A DNA stretch of 64,000 nucleotides from Chloroflexota bacterium. GTDB lineage: Bacteria > Chloroflexota > Anaerolineae > Anaerolineales > Villigracilaceae. The stretch lies in assembly GCA_016234495.1 (NCBI GenBank), contig JACRBI010000046.1, forward strand, positions 1 to 64,000, read 5' to 3'. Shown here in pieces: positions 7,367 through 15,121 of the stretch (position 1 is its first letter; the number at the start of each line of letters is the position of its first letter). A program made the position numbers and the translations under genes. Below the pieces are notes generated by a model. The model was not told the DNA's origin. It saw only the letters and a program-made list of their open reading frames with translations, and made no database searches.

Positions 7367-7411
7367 GATTGCTTCGTCGGGACGCTTCGCGCACCCTCCC
7401 CGCAATGACGG
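7367..7411. repeat. Intergenic repeat of the CGTCATTGCG type
   Basis: This stretch reads GATTGCTTCGTCGGGA...CCGCAATGACGG. A second, longer copy with the same terminal words (GTCATTGCGAGG and CGACGAAGC) lies at 20537-20630 in the nuo operon. Copies of this kind are common intergenic repeats in many bacterial genomes, as I recall. It lies between the attenuator and the ABC ATPase gene. Confidence 0.5.
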
Positions 7412-7433
7412 AACAAGGGCGGTTAAATGAAAA

Positions 7434-7455
7434 CCGCAGGGCTGTTCGCCTGCGG
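7434..7455 (-). terminator. Terminator-like hairpin after the leader peptide
   Basis: On the minus strand CCGCAGG and CCTGCGG form a 7-bp stem with an 8-base loop, followed directly by TTTTCATTT. It lies 18 bp after the stop of the 17-codon ORF and upstream of the ABC exporter operon. A second hairpin GGGTC-GACCC (7470-7485) overlaps the ORF stop codon. Together they look like a transcription attenuator. The U-run is interrupted, so efficiency is uncertain. Confidence 0.5.
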
Positions 7456-7473
7456 TGTGCAAAGAGCATGGGT

Positions 7474-7527
7474 CTAAAACGACCCGCACGGAGGCGCGCA
7501 ACAAACAGTAGGAAATTGAGTATTCAT
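7474..7527 (-). CDS. Putative 17-aa Cys-rich leader peptide
   Basis: The ORF encodes MNTQFPTVCCAPPCGSF. Its ATG follows AAGGAGG at the ideal distance of 8 bp, and a well-formed promoter starts transcription about 30 bp further upstream. The peptide contains CC, PP and a third Cys. It is followed by a hairpin over its stop codon and then a terminator-like hairpin before the ABC exporter genes. Ribosome stalling on the CC/PP codons could decide read-through into the operon. A short secreted or modified peptide is the alternative. The evidence is only sequence architecture. Confidence 0.6.
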   Translation of the reverse strand: MNTQFPTVCCAPPCGSF

Positions 7528-7564
7528 TGAAGCAGCCTCCTTTCTACTTGGGGTGAGTTTCGCA

Positions 7565-7593
7565 AGTTTAGCACAGATGGAAATTGGAGGCAA
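7565..7593 (-). promoter_or_regulatory. Promoter of the leader peptide and ABC exporter operon
   Basis: On the minus strand TTGCCT (7593-7588) and TAAACT (7570-7565) are 17 bp apart, with TG one base before the -10. It overlaps the divergent rpsO promoter (7584-7610), so the two promoters probably compete. Confidence 0.6.
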
Positions 7594-7610
7594 GATTTTT
7601 CTGGTATAAT
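7584..7610 (+). promoter_or_regulatory. rpsO promoter
   Basis: A perfect TATAAT (7605-7610) is preceded by TGG, giving an extended -10. TTGGAG at 7584-7589 is a possible -35 with a short 15-bp spacer. The transcript would begin near 7617 and carry a folded leader of about 95 nt before rpsO. Confidence 0.65.
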
Positions 7611-7620
7611 CTCGCCTCGT

Positions 7621-7713
7621 GACTGGTCCTGCCCTACGGTTAAGCGCCTTTCAAGGCGAGAGGCTGTTGGCACGGAGACCTGCGTAATCTAAAAAAGAAA
7701 GGAAGCATACGTC
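7621..7713 (+). promoter_or_regulatory. Structured rpsO leader, possible S15 autoregulatory element
   Basis: The leader folds into an outer helix GGTC/GACC (7625-7628 with 7677-7680) and TGCC/GGCA (7630-7633 with 7669-7672). Inside it sits an apical hairpin CGCCT-TTCA-AGGCG (7645-7658). S15 represses its own mRNA through leader structures in several phyla, but the known elements differ in shape. Assigning this one to S15 is inference from position. Confidence 0.45.
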
Positions 7714-7986
7714 ATGCCGCTTGCAAAAGAAGTCAAGACCAAGGCGATAGAGGATTTTCATCGCCACGACAAGGATACAGGCTCCCCTGAAGTTCAGATA
7801 GCCATCCTGACCAATCGCATCGCTCAGCTCACCGAGCACTTGCGAAGCAACAAGCAGGATCAATCCTGCCGCCGTGGGTTGCTCAAATTGGTCGGTCAAC
7901 GCCGCCGCTTGCTCACGTACTTGCGCTCGAGCAACTACAACAGCTACCTCGCCGTAACCGATCGCTTGAACCTGCGCCGCAAATAA
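7714..7986 (+). CDS. rpsO: 30S ribosomal protein S15
   Basis: The 90-residue product contains the full S15 pattern, including GSPEVQIAILTNRI, the basic loop LRSNKQDQSCRRGLLKLVGQRRRLL and the C-terminal NYNSYLAVTDRL. S15 binds the three-way junction of 16S rRNA and starts assembly of the platform. It is followed by a palindromic hairpin and then pnp, the conserved rpsO-pnp order of many bacteria. Length is normal for the family. Confidence 0.98.
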   Translation: MPLAKEVKTKAIEDFHRHDKDTGSPEVQIAILTNRIAQLTEHLRSNKQDQSCRRGLLKLVGQRRRLLTYLRSSNYNSYLAVTDRLNLRRK

Positions 7987-7997
7987 TAAGCAACACA

Positions 7998-8032
7998 GAC
8001 CTGACAGGTTATTGGAAACCTGTCAGGTCTTA
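7998..8032 (+). terminator. Palindromic hairpin after rpsO
   Basis: GACCTGACAGGTT and AACCTGTCAGGTC form a perfect 13-bp stem, followed by only TTAAATT, so termination would be weak. A near-identical palindrome occurs at 29767-29800, so this is also a repeat-family member. It may cap rpsO mRNA and lower pnp read-through. Confidence 0.55.
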
Positions 8033-8042
8033 AATTAAGGAG

Positions 8043-8144
8043 CCCGCAGTCAGGAATTGAATAGCGCGAACAACATCGGTTGTTCCCACTCTTCAGTCCC
8101 TGACCCACTGGCGGGAAAATCAGTACCGCAAGATTAATCTTGCG
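8043..8144 (+). promoter_or_regulatory. Structured pnp leader
   Basis: A long imperfect stem pairs CCCGC (8043-8047) with GCGGG (8111-8115), then AGT with ACT and CAGG with CCTG. Inside is a small hairpin AACAAC/GTTGTT. A second perfect palindrome CGCAAGATT/AATCTTGCG (8127-8144) ends just before the ribosome site. In Escherichia coli, pnp is autoregulated through a leader stem; the similarity here is in position only. Confidence 0.45.
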
Positions 8145-8160
8145 CAATAGGAGACAATAC

Positions 8161-10410
8161 ATGAAACCCGAACTAAAACGCTATTCAGCCGTCGTCGGCA
8201 CGCGCACATTCACCTTCGAGACTGGCACACTCGCCGCTCAGGCCGGCGGCGCGGTCACCTTCAGCGTGGAAGATTCCACGGTATTTGCCGCAGCCACCAT
8301 GGGCGGCGTGCGCGAAGGAATTGATTTCTTCCCCCTTTCAGTGGACTTTGAAGAGCGCATGTACGCCGGCGGAAAAATCCCCGGTTCCTTCTTCCGCCGT
8401 GAAGGGCGCGCCTCAACCGAGTCAATCCTCACTGGACGTTTGACCGACCGACCCCTGCGTCCGCTTTTCGCGCACGGGATGCGCAACGAAGTGCAAGTCA
8501 TCATGTACACATTTTCAGCTGACGGCGTCAACCCGCTTGATATTCTCGCGATCAACGCCGCCTCCGCCGCGATCATGATCTCGGACATCCCCTGGGCTGG
8601 ACCTGTCGGCGCTGTCCGTGTGGGACGCGTCAACGGCGAATTTGTGCTCAACCCGACCTTCGCTGAAATGGACGCATCAGACCTTGACCTGAGAATTGCC
8701 GGCACCAAAGATGCGATTCTCATGGTGGAATGCGGCGCCAACGAAATCCCCGAAGATGTGATGGTCGCCGCATTAGAACTGGGACACCAGTCCATTCAGC
8801 CGATCATTGATTTGCAGCTTCAGATGCAAGCCGAAATCGGCAAGCCCAAGCGCGAAGCCACCATTACCACCGCGAATGAAGATTTACAGAAGAAAGTCTT
8901 CGGTGCAGTCAACGCCAGGATGAATGAATTGCTCGACAAGCCGTTGAGCAAAGTCGAATTTTACGGCGGCATGGATGAACTGCAGGCCGCTGTCGTCGCT
9001 GAGTTCTGCATCGAAGGCGACGCAGCTGCGCCTGCCGCAAAAGATGTCAAATCTGCTTTCAGCGAAGCCGAGCACAAGATCGTGCGCGAGAGAATCCTGA
9101 GCATGGGCAAGCGTCCCGATGGCCGCACCCCGACTGATATCCGCCCGATCTGGTGCGAGGTTGGACTTTCCCCGCGCGCGCACGGCACCGGCCTTTTCAC
9201 ACGCGGCGAGACTCAGGTTTTATCCTTTGCGACACTCGGCACTTTGGGCGAAGCACAGGAACTCGACAACCTGTCCCCGATTAAGAACAAACGCTACATG
9301 CACCACTACAGCTTCCCCCCTTTCTCTACGGGTGAGGTCAAGCCCCTTCGCGGCCAGAGCAGGCGCGAGGTCGGTCATGGCGCGTTGGCAGAGCGTGCGC
9401 TCGAACCTGTCCTCCCGGCCGAAGAATCCTTCCCGTATGCCATCCGCGTCGTGTCCGAAGCTTTATCCTCCAACGGTTCGACATCAATGGGCTCGGTCTG
9501 CGGCTCGACTTTGGCTTTGATGGACGCGGGCGTGCCGATCAAGGCTCCTGTATCCGGCGTGGCTATGGGACTCATCACTGACGAGACCGGCCGCTACCAG
9601 ATTTTGACCGATATTCAGGGCACCGAAGACCACCTTGGCGATATGGATTTCAAAGTGGCCGGCACCGCTGAAGGCATCACCGCTTTGCAAATGGATATTA
9701 AGATCAGCGGCCTGAGCACGCAGATGATGAAGGAAGCGCTGGCACAGGCGAATGTTGCGCGCATGTCGATCATGGAAAAGATGCTTGCCGCGTTGGACGC
9801 CCCGCGCGCGGAATTGAAACCGCACGCTCCGCGCATCATCACCGTCAAGATTCCGATCGACAAGATTGGCGCGTTGATCGGACCCGGCGGCAAGAACATC
9901 CGCGCTTTGCAGGAAGAGACCAACACCAAGATCGACATTCAGGAAGACGGCACTGTTTACATCGCTTCGACCGACAGCGTAGGCGCGAAGATCGCGCAGG
10001 AACGCGTGGAAGGATTGAGCGAATCTGTGGTGATCGGAAATATTTACACCGGCAAAGTTGTCCGCATTGAAGCCTTCGGCGCATTCGTCAACCTGTTGCC
10101 CGGCGTGGACGGACTCGTCCACATTTCACAGCTCGCCAGCGAACGTGTAAACTCCGTCGAGGATGTTTGCACCATGGGCGATGAATTGACCGTCATGGTC
10201 ACGGATATTGACCCGCAAGGCAAGATCCGCCTCTCGCGTCAGGCTGTGCTAGAGGGTTGGTCGGCTGAAGAAGCCCGAGAAAAAGACAAGGGTGGACGCA
10301 ACGGTGGCGGCGGCCGAGGCGGAGATCGCGGTGGACGCGGCGGTGACCGGGGCGGTCGAGGTGGAGATCGTAGCGGGCGCAGCGGCGGTGATCGCGGCGG
10401 AAGAAGATAG
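8161..10410 (+). CDS. pnp: Polyribonucleotide nucleotidyltransferase (PNPase) with RGG-rich tail
   Basis: PNPase degrades RNA 3' to 5' by phosphorolysis as a trimer. The order is: first RNase PH-like domain, helical linker, catalytic second RNase PH-like domain (with FSTGEVKPLRGQSRREVGHG), KH domain near 553-612 with LIGPGGKNIRALQ, and S1 domain near 622-690 with GKVVRIEAFGAFVNLLPG. After S1 a tail of about 40 residues is built from GGDRGGRG repeats. I start at 8161, after AGGAG, rather than seven codons upstream. The tail probably adds nonspecific RNA binding. A strong terminator follows. Confidence 0.97.
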   Translation: MKPELKRYSAVVGTRTFTFETGTLAAQAGGAVTFSVEDSTVFAAATMGGVREGIDFFPLSVDFEERMYAGGKIPGSFFRREGRASTESILTGRLTDRPLRPLFAHGMRNEVQVIMYTFSADGVNPLDILAINAASAAIMISDIPWAGPVGAVRVGRVNGEFVLNPTFAEMDASDLDLRIAGTKDAILMVECGANEIPEDVMVAALELGHQSIQPIIDLQLQMQAEIGKPKREATITTANEDLQKKVFGAVNARMNELLDKPLSKVEFYGGMDELQAAVVAEFCIEGDAAAPAAKDVKSAFSEAEHKIVRERILSMGKRPDGRTPTDIRPIWCEVGLSPRAHGTGLFTRGETQVLSFATLGTLGEAQELDNLSPIKNKRYMHHYSFPPFSTGEVKPLRGQSRREVGHGALAERALEPVLPAEESFPYAIRVVSEALSSNGSTSMGSVCGSTLALMDAGVPIKAPVSGVAMGLITDETGRYQILTDIQGTEDHLGDMDFKVAGTAEGITALQMDIKISGLSTQMMKEALAQANVARMSIMEKMLAALDAPRAELKPHAPRIITVKIPIDKIGALIGPGGKNIRALQEETNTKIDIQEDGTVYIASTDSVGAKIAQERVEGLSESVVIGNIYTGKVVRIEAFGAFVNLLPGVDGLVHISQLASERVNSVEDVCTMGDELTVMVTDIDPQGKIRLSRQAVLEGWSAEEAREKDKGGRNGGGGRGGDRGGRGGDRGGRGGDRSGRSGGDRGGRR

Positions 10411-10427
10411 TAGTCAGTAAACAGTTG

Positions 10428-10462
10428 AAATCTCCGAGTTCTAGGGAACTCGGAGATTTTTT
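10428..10462 (+). terminator. Intrinsic terminator after pnp
   Basis: AAATCTCCGAGTTC and its complement form a 14-bp stem with a 4-base loop, ending in TTTTTT. This is a strong terminator closing the rpsO-pnp unit. Confidence 0.9.
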
Positions 10463-10491
10463 GAATGCTATAATTTCGATCAGGAATAAAA

Positions 10492-11010
10492 ATGAAGGTC
10501 CAAAGAATAAATTCCGAATCCATCCTGAAATTAATTCCAAAACTCGCCGCATTGCTGCAAGATTCAGTCGCAAGCGGAGCGTCTATTGGCTTTCTTCCTC
10601 CACTTACCGATGAAGAAGCTGATAATTATTGGCACGGAGTCGCCGAAGCCCTAAAGACTCCGCATCGGATTCTGCTTGTTGCTGAGGTGGAACAACAAAT
10701 TGTCGGAACAGTTCAGCTTGCACTTGAAAGCCGTCCAAACGGAAGCCATCGCGCAGAAATCATGAAGCTGATGGTTCACACATCCATGCGTGGAAACGGC
10801 ATCGCCCACTCGCTGATGAAAGCAGTCGAATCCGAAGCAAGCCGGGCAGGAAGAAGTACATTAATCCTCGACACCAGAGAAGGCGACCCATCGGAGCATC
10901 TTTACTCCAAACTCGGTTACACACGGGCGGGAGCGATCCCCGAATATGCACGCAGCGCAGACGGAAACCTGCATTCAACCGTGGTCATGTATAAACTATT
11001 AGGGGATTAG
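10492..11010 (+). CDS. GNAT family N-acetyltransferase (172 aa)
   Basis: Motif A is seen as IMKLMVHTSMRGNGIAHSLM near residues 85-104. It is followed by the usual LDTREGDPSEHLYSKLGY, close to bacterial GNATs that modify small molecules or antibiotics. The substrate is not predictable. AGGA precedes the ATG, and a TATAAT at 10469-10474 could serve as its -10. The DUF1697 gene starts 3 bp after its stop, so they share a transcript. Confidence 0.88.
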   Translation: MKVQRINSESILKLIPKLAALLQDSVASGASIGFLPPLTDEEADNYWHGVAEALKTPHRILLVAEVEQQIVGTVQLALESRPNGSHRAEIMKLMVHTSMRGNGIAHSLMKAVESEASRAGRSTLILDTREGDPSEHLYSKLGYTRAGAIPEYARSADGNLHSTVVMYKLLGD

Positions 11011-11013
11011 CCC

Positions 11014-11556
11014 ATGCCGAAGCACATCGCCTTCCTGCGCGCCATCAATGTCGGCGGGCACACTATCAAAATGAATGAGCTACGCCGATTATTCGAGTCG
11101 CTGGGGTTAGCCAACGTGGAGACTTTCATCGCCAGTGGCAACGTGATATTCGAGGCAAAAGCGGGAAACACAAAAGCGCTCGAGAAAAGAATCGAGAGTC
11201 ACCTGAAAGAATCGCTCGGCTACGAGGTAGCAACCTTCATCCGCACTGAAGTAGAAGTGGGCGAAATCGCAAAATACAAGCCATTCTCGCAGGCAAAACT
11301 CAATTCAGCGACCGCATTGAATGTCTGCTTCCTGTCTGACACACCGGATAAAACCATGGTCGAAAAGTTAATGGCAATGAAAACAGACATTGACGACTTC
11401 CATGTCTACAGGCGGGAACTTTACTGGCTGTGTCAAAAGAAGCAAAGCGAATCCAAAATTTCCAATGCAGCGCTAGAAAAAGCGCTCGGCATCAAAACCA
11501 CCCTGCGCGGCATGAACACAATCAATAGGTTGTCTGAGAAATTCAAGCCTGCGTAA
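11014..11556 (+). CDS. DUF1697 family protein (180 aa)
   Basis: The N-terminus HIAFLRAINVGG and the following NVETFIASGNVIFE are hallmark stretches of DUF1697, a small alpha/beta family of unknown function widespread in bacteria. Length is typical. It lies between a GNAT and an MFS transporter gene, with gaps of 3 and 11 bp, so the three form an operon. No catalytic role can be assigned. Confidence 0.85.
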   Translation: MPKHIAFLRAINVGGHTIKMNELRRLFESLGLANVETFIASGNVIFEAKAGNTKALEKRIESHLKESLGYEVATFIRTEVEVGEIAKYKPFSQAKLNSATALNVCFLSDTPDKTMVEKLMAMKTDIDDFHVYRRELYWLCQKKQSESKISNAALEKALGIKTTLRGMNTINRLSEKFKPA

Positions 11557-11567
11557 CACATCCATTC

Positions 11568-12788
11568 ATGACCTCAAAAATCAAAAGCCTCTACAACCAA
11601 TATCCGCCGCAATTCTGGCTGATCGCCTTCGGCGTGCTGGTCAGCTCGATCGGCTCCAGCATCATCTGGCCTTTCCAGATAATTTACATCAGCGAAAAAC
11701 TCAACAATCCAATCACAACCGTGGCAACGCTCATCAGCATCGGTTCGTTGACCGGACTGCTGATCTCCTTCGTCGGCGGATTCGTCGCAGACCGCGTTGG
11801 GCGGAAGCCGATCATGTTCATCGCCCAAGCCGCGCACGGCATCGGGTATCTGTTCATGAGCAGCGCCGATTCCTACTCGGCCTTTTTGCTCCCGATGATC
11901 ATCATGGGCGCATCCATGCCCTTTTACGCCATCGGCTCCGACGCGATGATGGCAGACATGATTTCCCCGCAGGATCGCAACAATGCCTACTCCGTTCTAA
12001 GAATAATCAACAACGCAGGCATCGCCATCGGGCCAGCCATCGGCGGCCTGCTGGTTTCAAGATCGTACGCCCTCGCCTTTTACGCCGCCTCAATTGGAAT
12101 GCTGGCCTACAGCCTGCTTTTGCTTTTCTTCGTGCGCGAGACTCTCGTCAGAAACACGCCCCAGCCCGAAGCAGGCAAGACCCGGGCATCCCTCGGCGGT
12201 TATGAACACGTACTCAAAGACTCAAGCTTCGTCCGCTTCGTGCTCATGGTCGCACTGGGCATGATCGCTCCGCTCATGATGTGGACACTGCTTGCGATCT
12301 ACACCAAGGATAATTACGGCCTGCCCGAAAATCTGTATAGCTGGCTGCCGGTAACCAACGCGCTGATGTGCGTCTTCGTCCAATACTTCGTCACGATGTT
12401 CACGCGCAAACATCACAGCGGCCAAATGATCGCGCTTGGCATGTTCGTTTACGCCATTGGTGTAGGCAGTGTCGCGCTGATGACATCCTTTTGGGGTTTC
12501 TGGGTAAGCATGGTCATCCTCACATTCGGCGAACTAATCCTCGTCCCCACAGCCAGCGTCTACGTCGCCAACCTCGCCCCCGAAGAATACCGCGGCCGCT
12601 ACATGACAATATATTGGCTCACGTGGGGGCTTGCGCGCGCCTTCGCCCCGATCATTGGCGGCTTCATCAATGATGCTATTTCTCCGCGCGCAATCTGGGT
12701 CGGAGGTCTGCTCTTCGGGCTGACCAGTGCCTTCGGACTTTTCCTCATCAGCAACAGCGCCAAATCCCGGGCGACGCTTCGCACTTAA
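11568..12788 (+). CDS. MFS transporter (406 aa), drug-efflux-like
   Basis: Twelve hydrophobic segments are spread over 406 residues. The loop between TM2 and TM3 holds GGFVADRVGRKP, the MFS motif A. Repeated glycine-rich helices (RIINNAGIAIGPAIGG) match motif C-like segments of proton-coupled efflux pumps. Substrate unknown. The start has no obvious ribosome site but follows the previous stop by 11 bp, so coupling is likely. Confidence 0.88.
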   Translation: MTSKIKSLYNQYPPQFWLIAFGVLVSSIGSSIIWPFQIIYISEKLNNPITTVATLISIGSLTGLLISFVGGFVADRVGRKPIMFIAQAAHGIGYLFMSSADSYSAFLLPMIIMGASMPFYAIGSDAMMADMISPQDRNNAYSVLRIINNAGIAIGPAIGGLLVSRSYALAFYAASIGMLAYSLLLLFFVRETLVRNTPQPEAGKTRASLGGYEHVLKDSSFVRFVLMVALGMIAPLMMWTLLAIYTKDNYGLPENLYSWLPVTNALMCVFVQYFVTMFTRKHHSGQMIALGMFVYAIGVGSVALMTSFWGFWVSMVILTFGELILVPTASVYVANLAPEEYRGRYMTIYWLTWGLARAFAPIIGGFINDAISPRAIWVGGLLFGLTSAFGLFLISNSAKSRATLRT

Positions 12789-12854
12789 CCGATAATTGAT
12801 TCTGCTTCCGAAAAAAGGATCACCGCTTGACGATGCCGCTGAAGGCTGAATAAA

Positions 12855-13448
12855 TTATCTGTCCATCATCTCTTCCAAAGTTCTTTTCACCTCGCCCCAT
12901 TCGGTATCTATGACCGAATAAAAAACCGAATCGCGATATCTGCCATCGGGCAGAATCATGTGGTTGCGAAGCACGCCTTCCTTCTTCGCGCCGAGCCGCT
13001 CAATCGCCTTTTGCGAGCGGACGTTTCTCGCATCCGTTTTGATCTGCACGCGGATGCACTTCAAAACCTCAAAGGCATGGGTAAGCAATAAATATTTACA
13101 TTCGGTGTTTACGATCGTCCGCTGAAAATCCAGCCCATACCAGGTGCCGCCCACTTCAAGCCCGCGGTCTTTGGGCATGATATTCAAATAGCGCGTCGCG
13201 CCCGCCACACGCCCCGACGCAAGATGAATGGCAACAAATGGCAGATCCGTCCCATTCTCGGCGCGGGATAATATGTCCCGCACCCAGGCGCGCATATCAA
13301 CTTCCGTGCGGATATTCCCATAAAGCATGAAATCCCAAAAATCCTGCCCAGCGCCGATTTCAGTCAATCCCGCAACATGTGCTTCACTCATCGGCTCAAG
13401 GCGTACGTTGTCACCGGTCAGCGTAACAGGTTTTACCCAATCACTCAT
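12855..13448 (-). CDS. RimJ/RimL-type GNAT acetyltransferase (197 aa)
   Basis: The protein begins with LTGDNVRLEPMSEAHV, typical of the RimJ/RimL branch. It contains GGTWYGLDFQRTIVNTECKYLLL and the C-terminal NVRSQKAIERLGAKKEGVLR, the conserved acetyl-CoA and substrate loop of that branch. Members acetylate N-termini of proteins or small amines. It is transcribed toward the MFS gene and lies 25 bp downstream of murE, so it may be read through from murE. Confidence 0.88.
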   Translation of the reverse strand: MSDWVKPVTLTGDNVRLEPMSEAHVAGLTEIGAGQDFWDFMLYGNIRTEVDMRAWVRDILSRAENGTDLPFVAIHLASGRVAGATRYLNIMPKDRGLEVGGTWYGLDFQRTIVNTECKYLLLTHAFEVLKCIRVQIKTDARNVRSQKAIERLGAKKEGVLRNHMILPDGRYRDSVFYSVIDTEWGEVKRTLEEMMDR

Positions 13449-13473
13449 TTCGTTTCTCCAAAGATAAGCTGCT

Positions 13474-15042
13474 TTACGAATTCAACCAGTCATCTTCCTT
13501 TTTATCTTGCGATGGAAGGTACGGCATCTGTGGGCCAATAATTCCCAGAAATTCAGAAAGCGCGGCGCGCATGGCTGTGCGGTCATCCCAAAGATATTCG
13601 ATCTTCCCAAAGCACATAGATTGCTCATGTCCTTTCCCGCATGCGAGAACGATGTCTCCTTCCCGAGCCAGGCGGATGGCATACTTGATGGCTTCGCCCC
13701 TGTCGGCTATACGCCAAAAGGTTTTCCCTTCCCGTCCGCCCTTTGACCTTGCACCTGCCGCCATCTCTTCGAGAATTCCATCCAGCGACTCGGTGCGCGG
13801 ATCTTCTGCCGTCAAAATGGACAAGTCTGCCAGCTCGACGGATGTTTCAGCCATCATGCGCCGCTTCTCTTTGTCCCTCAAGCCTGCTGAGCCAAAAATG
13901 GAAATGACTCTCCCCTGAGTCATTTTCCTGCCCGCTTCCAAAGTCACCTTCAACGCATTGGGCGTGTGGGCAAAGTCCACTATGGTGGTGAAGTTCTGTC
14001 CCATGCGGATCTGCTCCATGCGCCCGGGGATGCCATCCAAAGAAGCTATGCCGCGCGCGGCAGTTTCAGGGTCAACGCCAAGCCCATAGATTGTGGCTGT
14101 CAACGCGGCGAGGCAGTTGGAAACGTTGTACGCCCCGATCAGGCTGCTCAGCGTGGCTACGCGCCGTTCATTTACGATGGTTGTAAACTTGATGCCAGCG
14201 GGGCTGTATTCAATATCTTCAGCGCGGATGTCGGCATCCCCCCCCAACCCATAATTCCTCTTGTTGACCTTGATGAAGTTATCCAGAAATTCAAAGGATT
14301 GGTCGTCACGATTAATGACTGCCAAACGCGGATTGCCGAACGGTTTTTCACGGGTAATATCCAGGCTGGAAAACAACCTGGCTTTTGCGGCGCGATAATT
14401 TTCATAACTACCGTGTTCATCGAAATGTTCATGCGTAATGTTCGTGACCACGCCAATATCAAACTCACAGGCATCCACACGATGCTGTGCCCATCCATGC
14501 GATGTGGTTTCAAGTACAACATGCGTCAATCCGGACTGAACCATTTTCGCGAGGTACCGCTGCACATCGTGCGCGTCCGGCGTGGTGACGTGAAAGCCTG
14601 TATCCAGTATTTCGTTCCCAATCACCGCATTGACGGTGGAGATCATGCCAGCTTTGATGCCTGCGGAGATGAGAATTTTATGGATAAGATTGCTCGTCGT
14701 CGTTTTGCCATCGGTGCCGGTTACGCCGATAACTGTCAGCTTGCGGGCAGGCCAATTGTAAAAAGCAGCAGCCAGCCAGGTCAGGGCTTGACGCGTGTTC
14801 TCAATCCGAAGATATGGAACGACGAATCCACTCAAATCCCTGTCGCCAATTATCGCGGCGGCTCCGTTCTCGATGGCTTTTGGAATGTATTTGTGACCAT
14901 CAACAGAACCGCCCTGCATGGCGACAAACAGATCGCCGGGCTTTACCGTTCGGCTGTCAATCGAAATCCCTGCAACTTCAACATCTGGGATATTTTCAGG
15001 GACGAGATGTGGAAAGCCTACAAACAGTTTTTTCAGTAACAT
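13474..15042 (-). CDS. murE: UDP-N-acetylmuramoyl-tripeptide synthetase (Mur ligase E)
   Basis: MurE adds the third residue to the peptidoglycan stem peptide. The ATP-binding P-loop GTDGKTT is at residues 109-115. The carbamylated-lysine and metal region follows, with THVVLETTSHGWAQHRVD, and then the C-terminal ligase domain. The specificity motif is EDPR (413-416), not the DNPR typical of meso-diaminopimelate enzymes. The added amino acid could therefore be ornithine or lysine, which is inference. The length of 522 is normal. It follows the atp operon after a strong terminator. No other mur genes are in the window. Confidence 0.93.
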   Translation of the reverse strand: MLLKKLFVGFPHLVPENIPDVEVAGISIDSRTVKPGDLFVAMQGGSVDGHKYIPKAIENGAAAIIGDRDLSGFVVPYLRIENTRQALTWLAAAFYNWPARKLTVIGVTGTDGKTTTSNLIHKILISAGIKAGMISTVNAVIGNEILDTGFHVTTPDAHDVQRYLAKMVQSGLTHVVLETTSHGWAQHRVDACEFDIGVVTNITHEHFDEHGSYENYRAAKARLFSSLDITREKPFGNPRLAVINRDDQSFEFLDNFIKVNKRNYGLGGDADIRAEDIEYSPAGIKFTTIVNERRVATLSSLIGAYNVSNCLAALTATIYGLGVDPETAARGIASLDGIPGRMEQIRMGQNFTTIVDFAHTPNALKVTLEAGRKMTQGRVISIFGSAGLRDKEKRRMMAETSVELADLSILTAEDPRTESLDGILEEMAAGARSKGGREGKTFWRIADRGEAIKYAIRLAREGDIVLACGKGHEQSMCFGKIEYLWDDRTAMRAALSEFLGIIGPQMPYLPSQDKKEDDWLNS

Positions 15043-15066
15043 TTAATTTGCGCGCCTCGCTCAATT

Positions 15067-15107
15067 AAAACAAAAAAGGGTTTTGGTTATTTTACCAAAA
15101 CCCTTTT
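15067..15107 (-). terminator. Terminator of the atp operon
   Basis: AAAAGGGTTTTGGT (15074-15087) and its complement (15094-15107) form a 14-bp stem with a 6-base loop. On the minus strand it is followed by a T-rich run after atpF. It separates the ATP synthase genes from murE. Confidence 0.88.
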
Positions 15108-15121
15108 CACTGGAAATGAAT

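Noticed and set aside
9484-10122. Minus-strand ORF of 212 codons within pnp
   Set aside because: It is antisense to the well-supported PNPase frame and has no ribosome site or family match.
13966-15039. Plus-strand ORF of 357 codons opposite murE
   Set aside because: murE motifs fully explain the region; the opposite frame is a shadow.
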